From Diphasiastrum complanatum (taxonomy: Eukaryota > Streptophyta > Lycopodiopsida > Lycopodiales > Lycopodiaceae): 64,000 nt of DNA. The translations under genes were made by a program, and so were the position numbers. The notes under the pieces were generated by a model that saw nothing but the letters and a program-made list of their open reading frames with translations, ran no database searches and was not told the DNA's origin. Below are positions 10,802 to 23,307 of this stretch, one piece after another. The stretch spans positions 25,863,803 through 25,927,802 of the forward strand of contig CM055108.1 in assembly GCA_029204225.1 (NCBI GenBank), read 5' to 3'. Positions within the stretch are counted from its first letter, which is position 1; every line of letters starts with the position of its first letter.

Positions 10802-11360
10802 ATGAGCTAGATGTAGTCAGATATTTTTGATCTACTACTAATTTAGTTATGATGAGCCTTTATGCAATATCACAAATAACAGCTGATTTTTACAGGAACA
10901 TTCGACGAGCATAATTTAGTTAAGGATTATGTGTCATAGACAAGAGATAAGAAAAACATCTATTAAATAATAGTGATTTCTTGAGCATTGTTTGGCATAC
11001 TGCACAACACGTTACCGCAAGAGAAACTCAGTCTCTTATAGATAGAATTGATAAGCAGTGCTTACTAGCAAATAGTTCTATCTATATCTCTCTATGTTTG
11101 ACCTTGGAGGTCTGATTGACTCAGCTCAACTCACTTACTAGTGGACGGCTTTTCGGCCTCACATTCAACACTCAATCATTCAAATTTATATGTCTGTCAC
11201 TTCTGTGAATATTCATTTATGATCAGAGGAAGGATGTGGTCTTTAATGTAAATGAATGATTACTGAACCTACCACATCACGACATTTAGTTTGTTGTCAG
11301 CTTTGTCTATGGTGTCAGTTCATTCTCCTGGTACTTTGTTGATCGTGGGTCATAAAGCGT
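10802..11360. other. No gene recognised
   Basis: AT-rich sequence between copia C and a short duplicated block. No coding potential, LTR edge or RNA gene could be supported. Confidence 0.4.
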
Positions 11361-11475
11361 GCCTACATCAAAGCCGCCTTTGTAACCATGATTACAAAGG
11401 CCATTGTAACCACACCATAGTTGAGGCCTACATCAAGGTCACCTTTGTAACCATAGTCGAGGCCATTGTGGTTGG
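11361..11475. repeat. Short tandem duplication, about 65-bp unit
   Basis: Units start at 11361 and 11426 and share gcctacatcaa, cctttgtaaccat and ggccattgt. Short frames across it and up to 11696 show no recognisable product. Confidence 0.6.
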
Positions 11476-11696
11476 ACTTTGGTCATCGCTCGTGGACCGT
11501 AAGGTTGGCTTGCAAAATTCCCTACGAACGTCTTTGTTTGTTTGCTCAAAGTTGCAGTTTGCACTTTATTGCAATCTACGGTCTATGGCACTTTGTTGTC
11601 GTCGTCGTTCGTAAATGTCGCGATGCGATTGCGGTAGTGATGGATTGCGATTTGTGGTTCATAAGCTAACAATGCTTTGTGGACAAAAACCTTTCT

Positions 11697-12299
11697 TCAT
11701 GGACTATAGAATAGTTTTGAACGAGGGGTACTTCCATGGCATCTAGGCCTACGATAGTCAAAACTGCTAGGCAGCCATCGGTGCGAAGAACTGTGAGCTC
11801 TTGCTCCGTAAGTAAGGGAAGGATGGTAGGCTGCGGAGGTGTGCTCCCCCTGCAACCGGGATCTCTCTACCATTATGCTGAAAGCTGAAGGTGTTCTCTT
11901 GATAATTTTAAGGTGGGAAGGGCCTAAGCTGTAGAGCCAGTCTCTCCCAAGAACAAGGTCTGTACGATCCAGGTGCATTATCCGAAAGTTAGTTTCATCT
12001 TGATACCCCCGAATATCAAGACTTAAGCTACTTACCATAGTTTCTCATTTTTTTTTGTCTTCACCCTTGGCCAAAGAAACTATGTACCTATGCTGACTAG
12101 GTACCTCTAGAAGTCTAAGTTTTTTAACTAGGGTGTAGTTGGCGAAATTATGGGTTGCCCCATCATCAACCATAACTCTTACTGACTGGTTGCCAATTTT
12201 ACCATGCATACATACTAGATCATGTGGCCCAAAGCTGATGGGTCTCCCTAGCATTATAGAGGTTAATTGGCAATAGTGCTCTTGATCTTCATGAAACAC
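11697..12299 (-). pseudogene. Gypsy-type aspartic protease domain D
   Basis: One minus-strand frame with a single internal tga (12045-12047). It contains VMVDDGATHNFANYTLVKK, equivalent to the usual DSGATHNF active site with Ser replaced by Asp, then LVLGRDWLYSLGP, matching the flap-distal (V/L)LG(M/R)xWLxxLGP motif of plant gypsy proteases. Flanking RT is missing, so only this domain survives. It abuts the outer part of the copia E LTR. Confidence 0.8.
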
Positions 12300-13518
12300 T
12301 TTTTGATACTAACAAAATCTGCTCAGAAAATGCAAAATTCTAGCCAAAAACTCTAGTGACAAACTCATAGAACTAAATCACGAACAATTTACAAAACTTT
12401 TCACAACACTCGAATTATTTCTGTTCAAGTTGGATCAAGCAGGCTCTGTAACACAACCAAACGAAACGAGACGAATTCTAAACAAAAATGAAACGAAGCG
12501 ATGCGAATCGAAACTTAAACAAGCTCTGACATTGATTCAAGCTGGAAGTGCACAGATCGCGAAACGAAATGAAATGAAATGCAAGAATTCGCCACACAAT
12601 TAGGCTCTACAACGAGACGAGACGAGACGAGACAAAACAAGATGAAATGAAATGAAACCTAAGTGAGCTCTATAATTGATTTATCCTTATGGCCAAGTGA
12701 TCGCGAAGCGAAGCGAATCACGAAGCGAAGGGATTCACGAACGAGATCAGTTCATCAGGAATTCAGATGTGATCACTGGTCACTTCCCACTGTATCACTC
12801 CTACAATCCTTCAGAGAGTAGTCAGACACTGCTGATCTATGTTAACAAATTAATGCAGCATTCAACAAGATCAAACCAAAGTGCGAAATAGAATGAACAA
12901 GCAAATCAGACTCAAGAATAGTAGCAGATGAATTTACATACAAGATCATGCAATCATCTAGAATAATAATGTACACAACAGCTACAAAATTATCTATTGA
13001 TTTTTTCTGATTCTTCAAGAACTGCATGCAGATCCACGTAGTGCATTGCGTGAGAGAAATATTGTTCTCTCACGAATTCGAGTCTTGCTTACTAGCAGAC
13101 TTGTGGATCTACAAATCCTATGGAGAATTGTCTGGTATTCTATATTTTTCGTCTTCTGACTTCTTGTCTTGATTACTAGCATTAGACTTATTGTAATATG
13201 CATCAACCAGAAAGTGTATACTTCGCAAATAATTTTGTGTCACATCTTGTAACTTACAGATTAGAAAGATTAAACATCTACAATTAATTTGCGAATTACA
13301 AGAGTGGCAGATTAGCCATGATCTAGAATACTTCTAATGATGTCATGATATCAGATCAGATATTTGTACCCCATGGTACTTGGCTGATCTTCTTGGTTGT
13401 TCATGGAGCACGACTAATTTTGTGTTGTGTTGTGTCGTGTCATGTCGTGTCGCCTTTTGTCAAAGATTCATAATTGAAAGCTAGCAATGCTTTGGCATTA
13501 GAACAAAATGTTCTTTCA
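12300..13518 (-). repeat. Copia E 3' LTR region
   Basis: On the minus strand it begins TGAAAGAACATTTTG at 13518, directly after a purine tract (gagagggagc). The first 380 bases or so match 29986-30369 on the other strand. The block is rich in short words such as tcgcgaa, gaagcga and acgag, including (acgag)n near 12608-12640 and (tgtcg)n near 13420-13450. The far end is not fixed; it could stop anywhere from 12300 to about 12470. Confidence 0.65.
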
Positions 13519-15840
13519 GCTCCCTCTCGAAGCATGATAGCCTGACGACTCCAAGGCTGCTCCTCTGTCTCTCGAATAGACCTTTGTCTAGGGCCTTTGT
13601 AAAAATGTCAGCAACCATGTTCTTTCGTCCCAATGAAGGTGGTCTGCAACATCTTCTTCCCAATCAGATCCCTGACCAAGTGGTACTTGATCGAATGTGT
13701 TTCGTCCTTGAGTGAAACACAGGGTCTTTCGTGAGATGTATTGTAGATGTGTTGTCCATCTGCAAAACCAGAAGTTCATTGCCTATTTCACCCAATTTGT
13801 CCAGGAATTGTTTGAGCCAAATTATCTCGTTCGCCATCTTTGCTGCTGCGACATACTCTGCTTCGCAGAATGACTATGCCACAATGGTTTGCTTCTTGCT
13901 GACCCAGAGAATTGTCACTCCTGACGCAATGGTGCATCCTCCTGAGACACTTTTACAGTCGTCCTTGAGGGATGCCCAGCTAGCATCACTGTAGCAAATT
14001 ATCTGGAACCCTGCATCACGACAATAACACAAACCATAATCCTTTGTTAATTAAAGATATTGCAAAATTTGCCTTGCAATCTTCCAATGTGTCGAGCCAA
14101 GATTCGTGCAAAATTGGCTCATTCTGAACACTGCATAAGCAATGTCAGGACATGTGTGGTCTGCAAGGTACATCAACGATCCTATCAGTTTCTTGTAAGG
14201 TGTGAGCTGCATCAATTCTCTCTGCAGTCCTCGAACAATTTTCGTTCGTCAGCACCGTTCCTGCAAGCATTGGAGGATTCGTTCCTTTGCAATTCAGCAT
14301 CCCGAAATTCTCTAAATTTTTTGAGTGTATCTGTACTGATGAAGGTACAACTTACCTCCCTCATAGTTCCTTTCAATTTGTAAGCCAAGGTAACACCTGG
14401 CCTCTCCCAGATCCACGATCTCAAAATGTTTCGTGATGTCATCCTTCACTTTAGCAATCATCTTCTCACTCTTGCAGAGTATCAGAGTGTCAACCACATA
14501 CACAATCACAATCATAATCTTTCCATCTGTGATTCTCACATACACATTGGAATCAGCCATAAGTGGCTTAAATTCCAAGGATTTCAAGGCTTGGTCTTTC
14601 TTTTTGTACCATTGTCGAGCTGACTGCTTCAGACCATAGATACTCCTATGCATTCTGCATGCATAATCAGGAAGTGAATTCGAGACATATCCTAGAGGTT
14701 GATCCATGTAGACCTCTTCGTCTAACTCACCATGCAAGAAGACTGTCTTCTCGTCCACAATGTGGATCTTGAGGTCATAAGCAGCTGCATATGCAAATAA
14801 CAAACGTAGGGACAAATGTTTCACGATAGGAGAGAAGGTTTCAGAATAATCAATACCATATCTCTGAGAGAATCCCTTTGCTACCAGTCTTGCCTTATAT
14901 TTCGAGACATCTCCATCTAGTCCATACTTTAGCTTGAAAACCCATTTGCATTTTATAGCCTTTCGCTTATCTGGTAATGGCTGCAACGTCCATACCTGGT
15001 TCTTCCTCATGGATTCCATCTCCTTGTTCATGGCTTGGATCCCATTTTGTGGACATTCAATTGCCTCCTCGAATGTCTGTGGTTCGCCACTGAATCCAAG
15101 AATTTTTCTAATGTAAAAGCAGAGCTACCTAACACATATCTTGCTGGCGCTCTTTGTTGTCTTGTTGACCTTCTAGGAGATCCTCTTGGGACAACAATGC
15201 CTTTGCCTATGTCTACTCTGCTAGGTTCGGAACCATCTTGGTTTACATGTACTGTAGCAAAAGGCTGCTTCTCGAATCTTTTGCCTTCTGATTCGTCACT
15301 CGAATGCAAAGCGAGTCAAAAATTTTTGTTTTCGTGTTCGTCTTATGCTCCCTTTGTCGTTGGTGGCAGATCGTAGTACTGCCTTTCCAGAACTTTATAG
15401 CTGATAGGATCATCGTTGGCCATCGTTCTACTCTCATCGAATCTAACATCTCTCACTATCTTCACAGTGTTTGTGTCTGGCATGTAGACTCTATAGTATG
15501 ACAAATTGTTGTCATATCCTACCAGAAATCCCTATTCAACTTTCTCATCAAGCTTCTTTCAAAACTTATTAGGGATATGTGCATAAGCTGCATAGCCAAA
15601 GATTCTGATGTGAGACAGGTTGGGCTTTCTATCCCACCATAATTTGTGTGGTGTCGTGTGAGGGACACCAAACTTCCCTGTCCTGTTCTGAATGTATGTA
15701 GTTGTAGCTACTGCTTCAGCCCATAGTTCTCTTGGAGCCTTCGAGTAGGCCATCATGCATCTGGCAGCTTCCATCAAGGTTCTATTCTTTTATTCTGCAA
15801 CACTGTTGTGCTGTGGTGTGTTTTGGTGAAAGCATTGGTG
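13519..15840 (-). pseudogene. Copia E: integrase end, RT and RNase H
   Basis: From 15840 down: integrase DDE tail (HNSVAE, then a stop, KNRTLMEAARCMM), HIRIFGYAAYAHIPNKF, then a 239-codon RT block at 14312-15031 (CKWVFKLKYGLDGDVSKYKA, VAKGFSQRYGIDYSETFSPI, YGLKQSARQWYKK). The catalytic YVDD reads YVVD, so the polymerase would be dead even if the frames were open. RNase H resumes after frameshifts and ends with NMVADIFTKALDKGLFERQR near 13560. The 3' LTR follows. The 5' half is cut at about 15840 by the copia H fragment. Confidence 0.9.
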
Positions 15841-15879
15841 CTAAATTCATTTTGAAGGAGGGCAACCTTTACTAATAGT

Positions 15880-16742
15880 TTACTTGTAATATTTGTTTTC
15901 TTACTCATCGACTAATCAATTTTAATCCTCATCCATTGTTTATCCAGTTCTGTGGATTTTTCCGTGTCTTTACACAGTTTGCAGATTTACAAGTGTTTTT
16001 ACACAGTCTGTGGAAATACACATTTTCTCTCTCTACAATCCAGACATTTGTCACCTGTCAGGAATCTCGTGTAAAAATGCAGTGTTGTCTTTTTCGCATT
16101 TTTTGCCTGTCAGTGTTATCTTTTTCGCATTTTTCGCCTGTCAGGAATTGCGAGTTAAATATGCAGAGTCACATTTTTCGCATTTTTCAAGGTGCCTCAA
16201 ATGTTAAGGAAATGACTCTGGCAAAGTGTAGGGCTACCCTAAATGAGATTTAAGGACACTATCAGGTTTTTTTTGCAAAAAGCCGACACTGTCATTTTTT
16301 TGCGACACTGTCGCCTATGGTGGTTTTAGTTCATTTCTGCAGAGTGACAGTTTTAGGTCATTTATGAAGACAGACTATTTACGGTTAATTTTCACCGCTT
16401 ATCAGCAATCAATTTCTGAGAAGGAACTGGATGAATGCCAGCTGCCGACAATCGCATTTGAAAACCTAATTACTTAGTATATGAGATGTTGTTACATGTA
16501 CAGAAGTAAAACCTGAAGATGACATAGAAGACTCAAAGTGGAAATCGAAGGATGGTAAAGCTTTCACGCTTATTATCCTCAATATATCAGATACACAGAT
16601 TGGACACATAGCTAAAGCTAGAACGCTAAAAGACGTTTGAGACATCATGAACTCACTATATGACGTGAGGGATGTAACTACTAAGTTACATCTACAAAGA
16701 AAATTCTTCACATTCAAGATGTCTAATGGTGACTCAAGAACT
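15880..16742 (+). mobile_element. Copia H fragment: LTR part plus gag start, family of copia G
   Basis: 15890-16470 resembles the copia G LTR (shared ttttcttact, gactaatc, ttttaatc, cacagtctg words). 16500-16735 matches the G gag region at 51950-52175 closely (aaatcgaatgatggtaaagc type words, then the stretch encoding SLYDVRDVTTKLHLQRKFFT). The primer-site region between them is deleted or unrecognisable. Gag has stops and ends abruptly at about 16742 against a gypsy 3' end. Confidence 0.75.
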
Positions 16743-17031
16743 ATCCGAGTCCGTGAGGATCTGTGGACGTTTGGTTGAACAGGATGTGATGATGCTTCTT
16801 CTTGAATTATCGTGTCGCAATGCTGGGAGGTCGTGGGAGTCCAGATTCACAGCATGGACAACGTCAAAATGAATTGCGAGTGCGAATAAGTGCTTTCTTT
16901 CACACAAGTCTAGTTTCAATATGGAGCGCCTGGAATTCAGGGAGCGACGTGCGAAGAGAGCCCAACCAAAGTCCCAAGTGAAAAATCTCGCGAGGTGTCA
17001 TGGGACCACGATCAGTTTTGGTGGGGGATAC
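16743..17031 (+). mobile_element. 3' end of a gypsy-type element with polypurine tract
   Basis: GC-richer than its surroundings, with no recognisable domain, ending in the purine-rich ggtgggggata (17020-17030) immediately before an LTR start at 17032. That arrangement marks plus-strand priming at a 3' LTR. Confidence 0.55.
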
Positions 17032-17570
17032 TGTTGGAGGGTTTGCGGATCCCAAGGTAATCCTAACCCTAGTTAATAAGTGAGAGAGATTTGGCACCCT
17101 ACGTGTGTAAGTCCAACCCGATGATCACATAGAGATTTGATTAATTAGAAAGTTAATAAAGGGACTTTAGGACTTTTCGTGGGACTTCTAACATCGCAAG
17201 GCCCAAAAGTCAAGTTAGTGAATAAAATAGGGGTTCCCTTCAAAATTCAATTTCAAATTTGTCCGTTCCAATTATTGAATGGGTTCCCACTCATTTTCAA
17301 ATTTGAAAAGTCAGGGAGGCGGAATTGAGGCCATGACCCTCCAATCCACTATATAAGTGGTAATATCAAATCATTGTACACGTTCTCTCTTCATTTCAAT
17401 ACAAGCAGGTTGGCCCTCTTATGGAATGGATCAAGAATGTCCTTGCTTTCTATCTTTCTTCCTCCATCTCTTATGCTTTATTAGTGTTTGCTAGTTGTTG
17501 GATTTCATGCTTATTGGGATTGAATGTTCTTATACTTTTTGTGAGAGAGAAAGGAGAGAGAGAAGGGCGA
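17032..17570 (+). repeat. LTR J, distant relative of the element A LTR
   Basis: Begins TGTTGGAGGG. It shares an ordered set of words with the A LTR (aataagtg, ggca..cctacg, tgtaag.ccaaccc, gcccaaaagtcaagtt). A TATA box, tatataa, lies near 17351, with the expected start of transcription about 30 bases on. The 3' end is uncertain. A 117-codon frame at 17421-17774 overlaps it but has no recognisable domain. Confidence 0.65.
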
Positions 17571-20500
17571 GTTTCTATCATTGTGGATTTAGTGTTAATG
17601 GATATAGTGTTAGATGTGGATCATATGCACATGCTTGATTATACAATACGCTATCGATCTCATGAGAATGAACCTTTGCATAATAACATACTTGATATCC
17701 TTGATGCTTGTGTGCTTGGATCTAGGATTGAGGCCAAGATAGGAAATAGCCCACTACACCACACAATGTCTTAAATGTTTTGCAATCAAAAAGTTTGTCA
17801 ATGAGACATATCTCTATTTTTTTGTGATGCTGAATGCTTCACACAACATAGACCTAATATTTGAGGACTCATGACATTGCAAATTTGCCATGGGTGGACT
17901 TAGATGGCATAACACGACAATAGACTGTTCATCAATAAACATACTCCAACTCGAGCAATGATCAATTTGTAGTAGTGATTGGGTTGCAGAATACAAAGAT
18001 AACATTATTCAAAATGCCTAGATCCCAACTCCAGTTGAAGATGGTTCTAACTTAATTCCACCACCCAAATTAAGGATTCTAAATTAAAGGAAATGCACAA
18101 TTGTACTCTTAGTCCGATCAGAGCAACATCCCCATTGGAGCACAATACTCATTTATGTCCATCAATGAAGGACATGGTAATAGAATGTACACCAAAATGA
18201 TCTAGGCAACCCGATCTAGGCAAATGCTACTGAGATCATTCGGTCAAGAATACCTCTAGAGTGTATGCAAGTATGTAGCTAAGTATTGGATCCTGCCCCT
18301 AGAGTTGTTCTCCTAATATATTAGGGTCATCCCCATTCAAATAGCGCACACACATGCAATGTTGTCATGCACTCACATGTCCTTGTCGTTTGGGCCCAGC
18401 CTAGTCATTTTGTCGTCGCATGACTAGGCTACCTAGAGCTTGCCTATTTCGAAAGCTTGAATAGAATTTGACCTGTTTCATGGAATTTGATCACCTTGAA
18501 ATTTGCACGGACTCAAATTCTCAAGGCCACACAATCTTGGGCATGGGGTTTACACACCCACAAGCACACAACAAGAGGCAACATTATTAGTTTTACTATT
18601 TTTTTGAAGAATTGACATTATGGGATAATCTACTAGGCTGCTCAGGCTAGATGAGTTTACATATCATGTGGCTACATGTACTGCAAATTTGCTACAACTC
18701 CTAAGAATCAGCTACAAACTGCCAAACAAATGTTGCAAACTACTATCACACTAAATTTCTTGCAGTTCTACTACATTTTCCTCTTGTGTCTTCTCTTGTG
18801 CCTCCTGTATGATCTTGTTGCTTCTGTTCTGCCTATTCCTTGTTGCCGATTCTTGCTCTTGTTATGAGGTACATTAGTTGCTTGAAATTATTGTTGTAAA
18901 TCGATTCATATGTTTGTTGCCTTTCTTGACAATCTAGTTTCATGTGCCTATAATTGTCATGAAAGCTGCTTAGGATCTGAACAAATCCTCACACTTTTGA
19001 TATTCCTTGCGCTATCTTGCAGATGAATAAAGTTTTTCATTCCCTGCACTTTCACTTCTTTTCGCTACTTTTGTGCCCGACGGATCATGTCTCCTATCTT
19101 CTGCCTGTATGATCTTGTCGCTTCTATTGTGCCTTGTCATAGCAGCGTGATCTAGATTGCAGAAATTTGAAATTGATCGCAAGTTTCTCTAGTCACTATT
19201 CTCAAATCTATCCCAATCAGAAAATGGAGGGAAAACAATTCAACTAGATCGCTAATGTCTAGTCTAATCCCTGCTCTCTAGTCTCTAGGCTCTCCCAAGC
19301 GCCAAATTGATCCTAAACACACTTCAAATAAATCCCTAGTCACTAGTATCTAGTCTCTACCAGTCTCAAAGTGAAGGGAACCGAATTTCAAATTGAGTCC
19401 CAATGAGAGTTGGGCCTAGAATGGATAGGAAGTATATATTGGAGATACATGCATTTACTATAAATACATATTTGTGTGCATTACACAAATGATAACATAT
19501 GTGTTAACTTAAACAAGACATAATTTTTCCATGTGTTTTTATGGCTTTCTCAATGCAAAACTGTTTTGAGAACACACGAGTGCATTGTGAAGATAGACAT
19601 ATATATGCATGCATTATGTGAATATCTATGATTCTAATATCCTTCAATCTTTGCTTAAATAATCCCACAGTATTTTAAGGTCTTCTATATTACATGTGTT
19701 TATTATAAAGTCATATGTGTGGGATATGAGACCATAGTGAAGTCTCATGTAAATGGAGGAAGAAGTATTTGGCTTTCTAGCCTAGGTAGTTAGAAAGGTT
19801 GTCAATAATTTGTTCCTCTCTAGTTTTACTTCATAAACTTTGTTCTGTCCAAGAGAACTCAGAAAGCATTTTCCAGTCCTATCAGTTATGATTATTTTGG
19901 ATATCTGATAACCTTATGGTGGTATACATAGCAAGCATTATGTATGTTGGAATAATCTCTAGAGAAACGTAAGATAGGATTTTACATTTTACTTCATAAA
20001 CTTTGTTTTGTTCGATGAGACTAAGAAAGTTACTCTCTTCGATGATTTATGAATCTGGGCTATGTTTTGGTCAAAATTGCTTGGTTTTTCATGCTTTTTG
20101 GCACAAAATAGATAGTAAGAACCAAAATCCAGCAGGATCGGATCAATTAGATGGTTATAATTTTGTAAATTGGTTTGCATGTTTTAGAGAAAGAGTTGTA
20201 TGTCATGAATTCCCACTTTATTGTGATGAAAAAACCGAAAAATAGCCAAAAATCATCATTTTTTGCTTGTTTTTTCATAAAGTTGGATAGTAGTGGACTG
20301 TAAAACACCATGTAAAGCTTGTAAAGAGATGAACCAAAGTCTTTTTAAGCTTTCCCTAAAATTAGAGCCACGAATTCCAGCAATTGGACTTGTAGGAAGT
20401 CAAAAAAGTTCAAAAAATGACCATTTTTGGTGATTTTTGGGGGATGGATCTCTTCAAATCCATAAGGAGATAATCCTGGAGTTAATTAGACCATAATTAG

Positions 20501-21244
20501 CATTCCGTTTTAACTTCCTAGCAAGCTATCAGACTTGTGAATTGATGGCCGATGGCTTATGCACCATCTCCATCAAGTTTGAAGCTATTTTGACTTTTAC
20601 AAATCAAGAAATCTTCGTTCTCAACCTTTACTACATCTTAGGATTAGTATGAATGCTTCATGGAAGTCTAATTGGTTGTTTAAGACTGTTGGTAACATCA
20701 ATTTTGGGCTAGGATGGGTGTTTGCACGTCTTTGCATGATTTCTTCTTGTGGAAGTGTGCCCTACTACTGATTTTTTGACACTCTGATCTCGCACATGTG
20801 AAGCCTAGGTGGTAGGTTGACATGACAAGCATCTTGTTCACTTGATCTCCCTCTATACTGAGCTTTATAACACCCAATTTGGTGTCTTGTAACCAAAGTT
20901 ATGATCATCTGAATTTTTGCAATTTTGTGAGTAAAATTGGCAAAATTTGGAATTGTTCTGATTGCATGCCAGTCATTTTCCTAATTTGTAGTACTGTGTT
21001 TGCATGGATTAGCTGCATGTTGATTCTCAGAGTGATTTTGACATGCATAAGAGATTTACAATCGATTTGAGTGCTCATGCGCATGTGCTATGACAGTTGG
21101 GTCACAAATCAATATTAATGGTTGACAAATTCCGTAAAACTGAAGTTTATGTAAAAAATTCCATAGTGACGTTTGTAACTGATGTAGTGTGCTTTGCATG
21201 CCAGTTTGACATCGGGTTAGTAACATTAGCAATCGGACAGTGTT
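17571..21244. other. 3.7 kb with no recognised gene
   Basis: AT-rich, stop-dense on both strands, no RT, integrase, transposase or RNA-gene signature. A short duplication is visible: tttacttcataaactttgtt occurs near 19827 and again near 19988, each followed by a similar 30 bases. It may be decayed LTR leader or intergenic DNA. Confidence 0.4.
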
Positions 21245-23152
21245 TCAGTTTTTTCGACTTCGATTGCCTTTTGTACTAACAGCATTTTCGTGAAGTTTGT
21301 CGTTGCTGACATCTCCATAGCAGATGCACTGGTCCATGGTAGCTCGAATATACCTCATGACTCTTATGAGAGCCTTCCAATGGGTAATGCTAGGATTAGC
21401 CATATATTGGATGAGTGAGCTTACTGCACAAGAGATATCTGGTCTTGTACAGACCATTGCGAACATGAGAGATCCAAGTATCGATCGATAAGGATACTCT
21501 CTCATCTGCTCCTCTTCTTGCTTGGTCTGGGGACATTGGTCCTTTGACAAAAGTAGGCCTGGATCCATCGGTGAGTGAGCTGATTTACAATTCATTAGAT
21601 TGTATCTGTCAAGAACATTGTGAAGATAGCTTTGTTGAGTAATGTAAATCAGTTGTCTCGCTCTGTCTCTGGATCAGAATGCCTAGACAGAAGTGAGCTT
21701 CGTCCAGATCAATCATGTCAAACTCTGAAAACAACATCTGCTTAGAATCCTTGACCAAATTGGTATTGTTGCTGAAGAGCAACGTATCATCCATGTATAG
21801 GATGATGATAATGAAGGATTGCTACACTGACTTGATTTAGAGGTTGCAATCAGTAGTGCTTGGTTTGAATCCTTGCATAAATAGAAGTACTGAGCGCCTG
21901 ACCAGAGGCATAAAAGCAATGACTTAATTTATACAAGTATTCATGCCTCTTTTCAAGTGCTAGGATCTTGTCTGTCCTATCAACTACCTTGCACTGATCA
22001 CATTCGAATTCTACTCTATGTCCTAGATCTGTGATTCTGCTTACAGAGAGCAGATTTGTAGATAAATTTGGTACATACAAGACTTTAGAAAGTAGCTTAG
22101 ACTGATCATTTGCAAAGCTTAATCTTACAGTACCTTCACCTTTAATAGCTTGTGTGCTATTGTCGCTAAGGTGAACAGATATCTTGGTACTGTAAGGTGT
22201 ATAGGACTCGAAATAGCCAATAAGGCTAGTCATGTGCTAAGTGGCTCCGAAATCTAGGAACCAAGAACTATTGCCAGATGCTCCTTGATGGCTGGTCATG
22301 AAGGCATCATGATCCGCTTCTTGAGCTTCTGCAGCTGCATTTGCCCCTTGATTCGACTACCCCTTGTTGTTGTTCTTTGCTTGCAGTATTCGACAGTCTG
22401 GAATTTCATGGTTGTTTCGCTTGCAGTATCTACAGAATAGCTTCTTCTCTGTCTGTAGATTCGACTGTTCTTTGTGCTGTGCTAGTTTTTGGTCTAGCTT
22501 TGATTGCTTTGGGCCTTTTTTTTTTCTTCTGCTTAGTTGTGCTCTTGTTGGTGTATAAAGCGTGAGAATTAGCTGAGGCCCAGGACTTGAGGCTTTGTTC
22601 CTCTGCGTGTCTTCCTGCAACAACATAGTAATGACTCTCAAAAGAGTCGGTTTTGGATGTGTCGTAATGATCATCACCCAGCTATCGTATGAGCTTGGCA
22701 AGCTTGTAAGCAGTTGCATAAATGCATCTTGATCATCTATGACGGATCCAACAACGGCCATGGTTCTGAATTGATTGATGTGATTCTGCAAGGAATCACC
22801 ATTCGCCATCTTGAGAGAGTAAAATTTCTTCCTGAGATGTAGCTTGTAAGCTATATCTCGCACTTCGTATAGTGTGCTCAAGATGTCTCAGACTTCTTTC
22901 GATGTCTGAGCCTCAGATACATGGCCGATCTGGGCATCCGTAATGTTGAGGATGATCAGTGCAAAAGCCTTTCCATCCTTCAGCTTCCATCTGGCGATTG
23001 TTGCGGCGTCTGTTTTGGGTTTCTCTTCTGCACCTGTAACAATGTCATACAATTCTTTATCCATTACTACAATTTTCATCTTAAATTTTCACAGATGGTA
23101 ATTGGCTCTATCAAGCTTGTCCATGATGGGACTAGCTTTCCCTTGGGAATCC
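21245..23152 (-). pseudogene. Copia F: gag joined to the RT C-terminal half by an internal deletion
   Basis: Gag starts at 23152 and contains LHLRKKFYSLKMANGDSLQN and a zinc knuckle CRYCKRNNHEIPDC. The protease site reads FLDFGAT then a stop, where FLDSGATHHM is expected. A pre-integrase segment follows (YVPNLSTNLLSVSRITDLGH). At about 21900 the sequence jumps to RT: GFKPSTTDCNL, then LYMDDTLLFSNN with catalytic Asp pair intact, and RSILGSLMFAMVCTRPDISC. The whole integrase and the N-terminal half of RT are missing. It stops at 21245 before RNase H. Confidence 0.85.
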
Positions 23153-23289
23153 ATGTAGAAGATTAGTCTAAGTGATAGGAAAAACTATCAGTGACTTAAG
23201 TATGAAATTCTGGCACTGAGTTACAGAACAAGAAGACAATTACTCTATCGGCTAGTAGAGTCTTGACTGTGGAAGCTTATCAGACTACG

Positions 23290-23307
23290 AAAATATCTCT
23301 GATACCA
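23290..23307 (-). promoter_or_regulatory. Copia F primer binding site, initiator-Met tRNA type
   Basis: Minus strand TGGTATCAGAGATATTTT, directly after the LTR end ...CCAACA. Confidence 0.85.

Noticed and set aside
12445-12465. Possible primer site next to the copia E LTR (minus strand ttacagagcctgcttg)
   Set aside because: It only partly resembles the initiator-Met site and lacks the TGGTATC start; it is not enough to call a second single-LTR junction.
15936-16253. 105-codon plus-strand frame rich in Phe and Ser
   Set aside because: It lies in the copia H LTR portion, where tttttcgcattttt-like words generate such frames in two phases.
17421-17774. 117-codon frame with a hydrophobic N-terminus
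   Set aside because: It begins inside LTR J, has no recognisable domain, and its hydrophobic start follows from the T-rich LTR end.
22341-22565. Plus-strand frame with a hydrophobic segment
   Set aside because: It is antisense to copia F gag, whose motifs on the other strand are clear.
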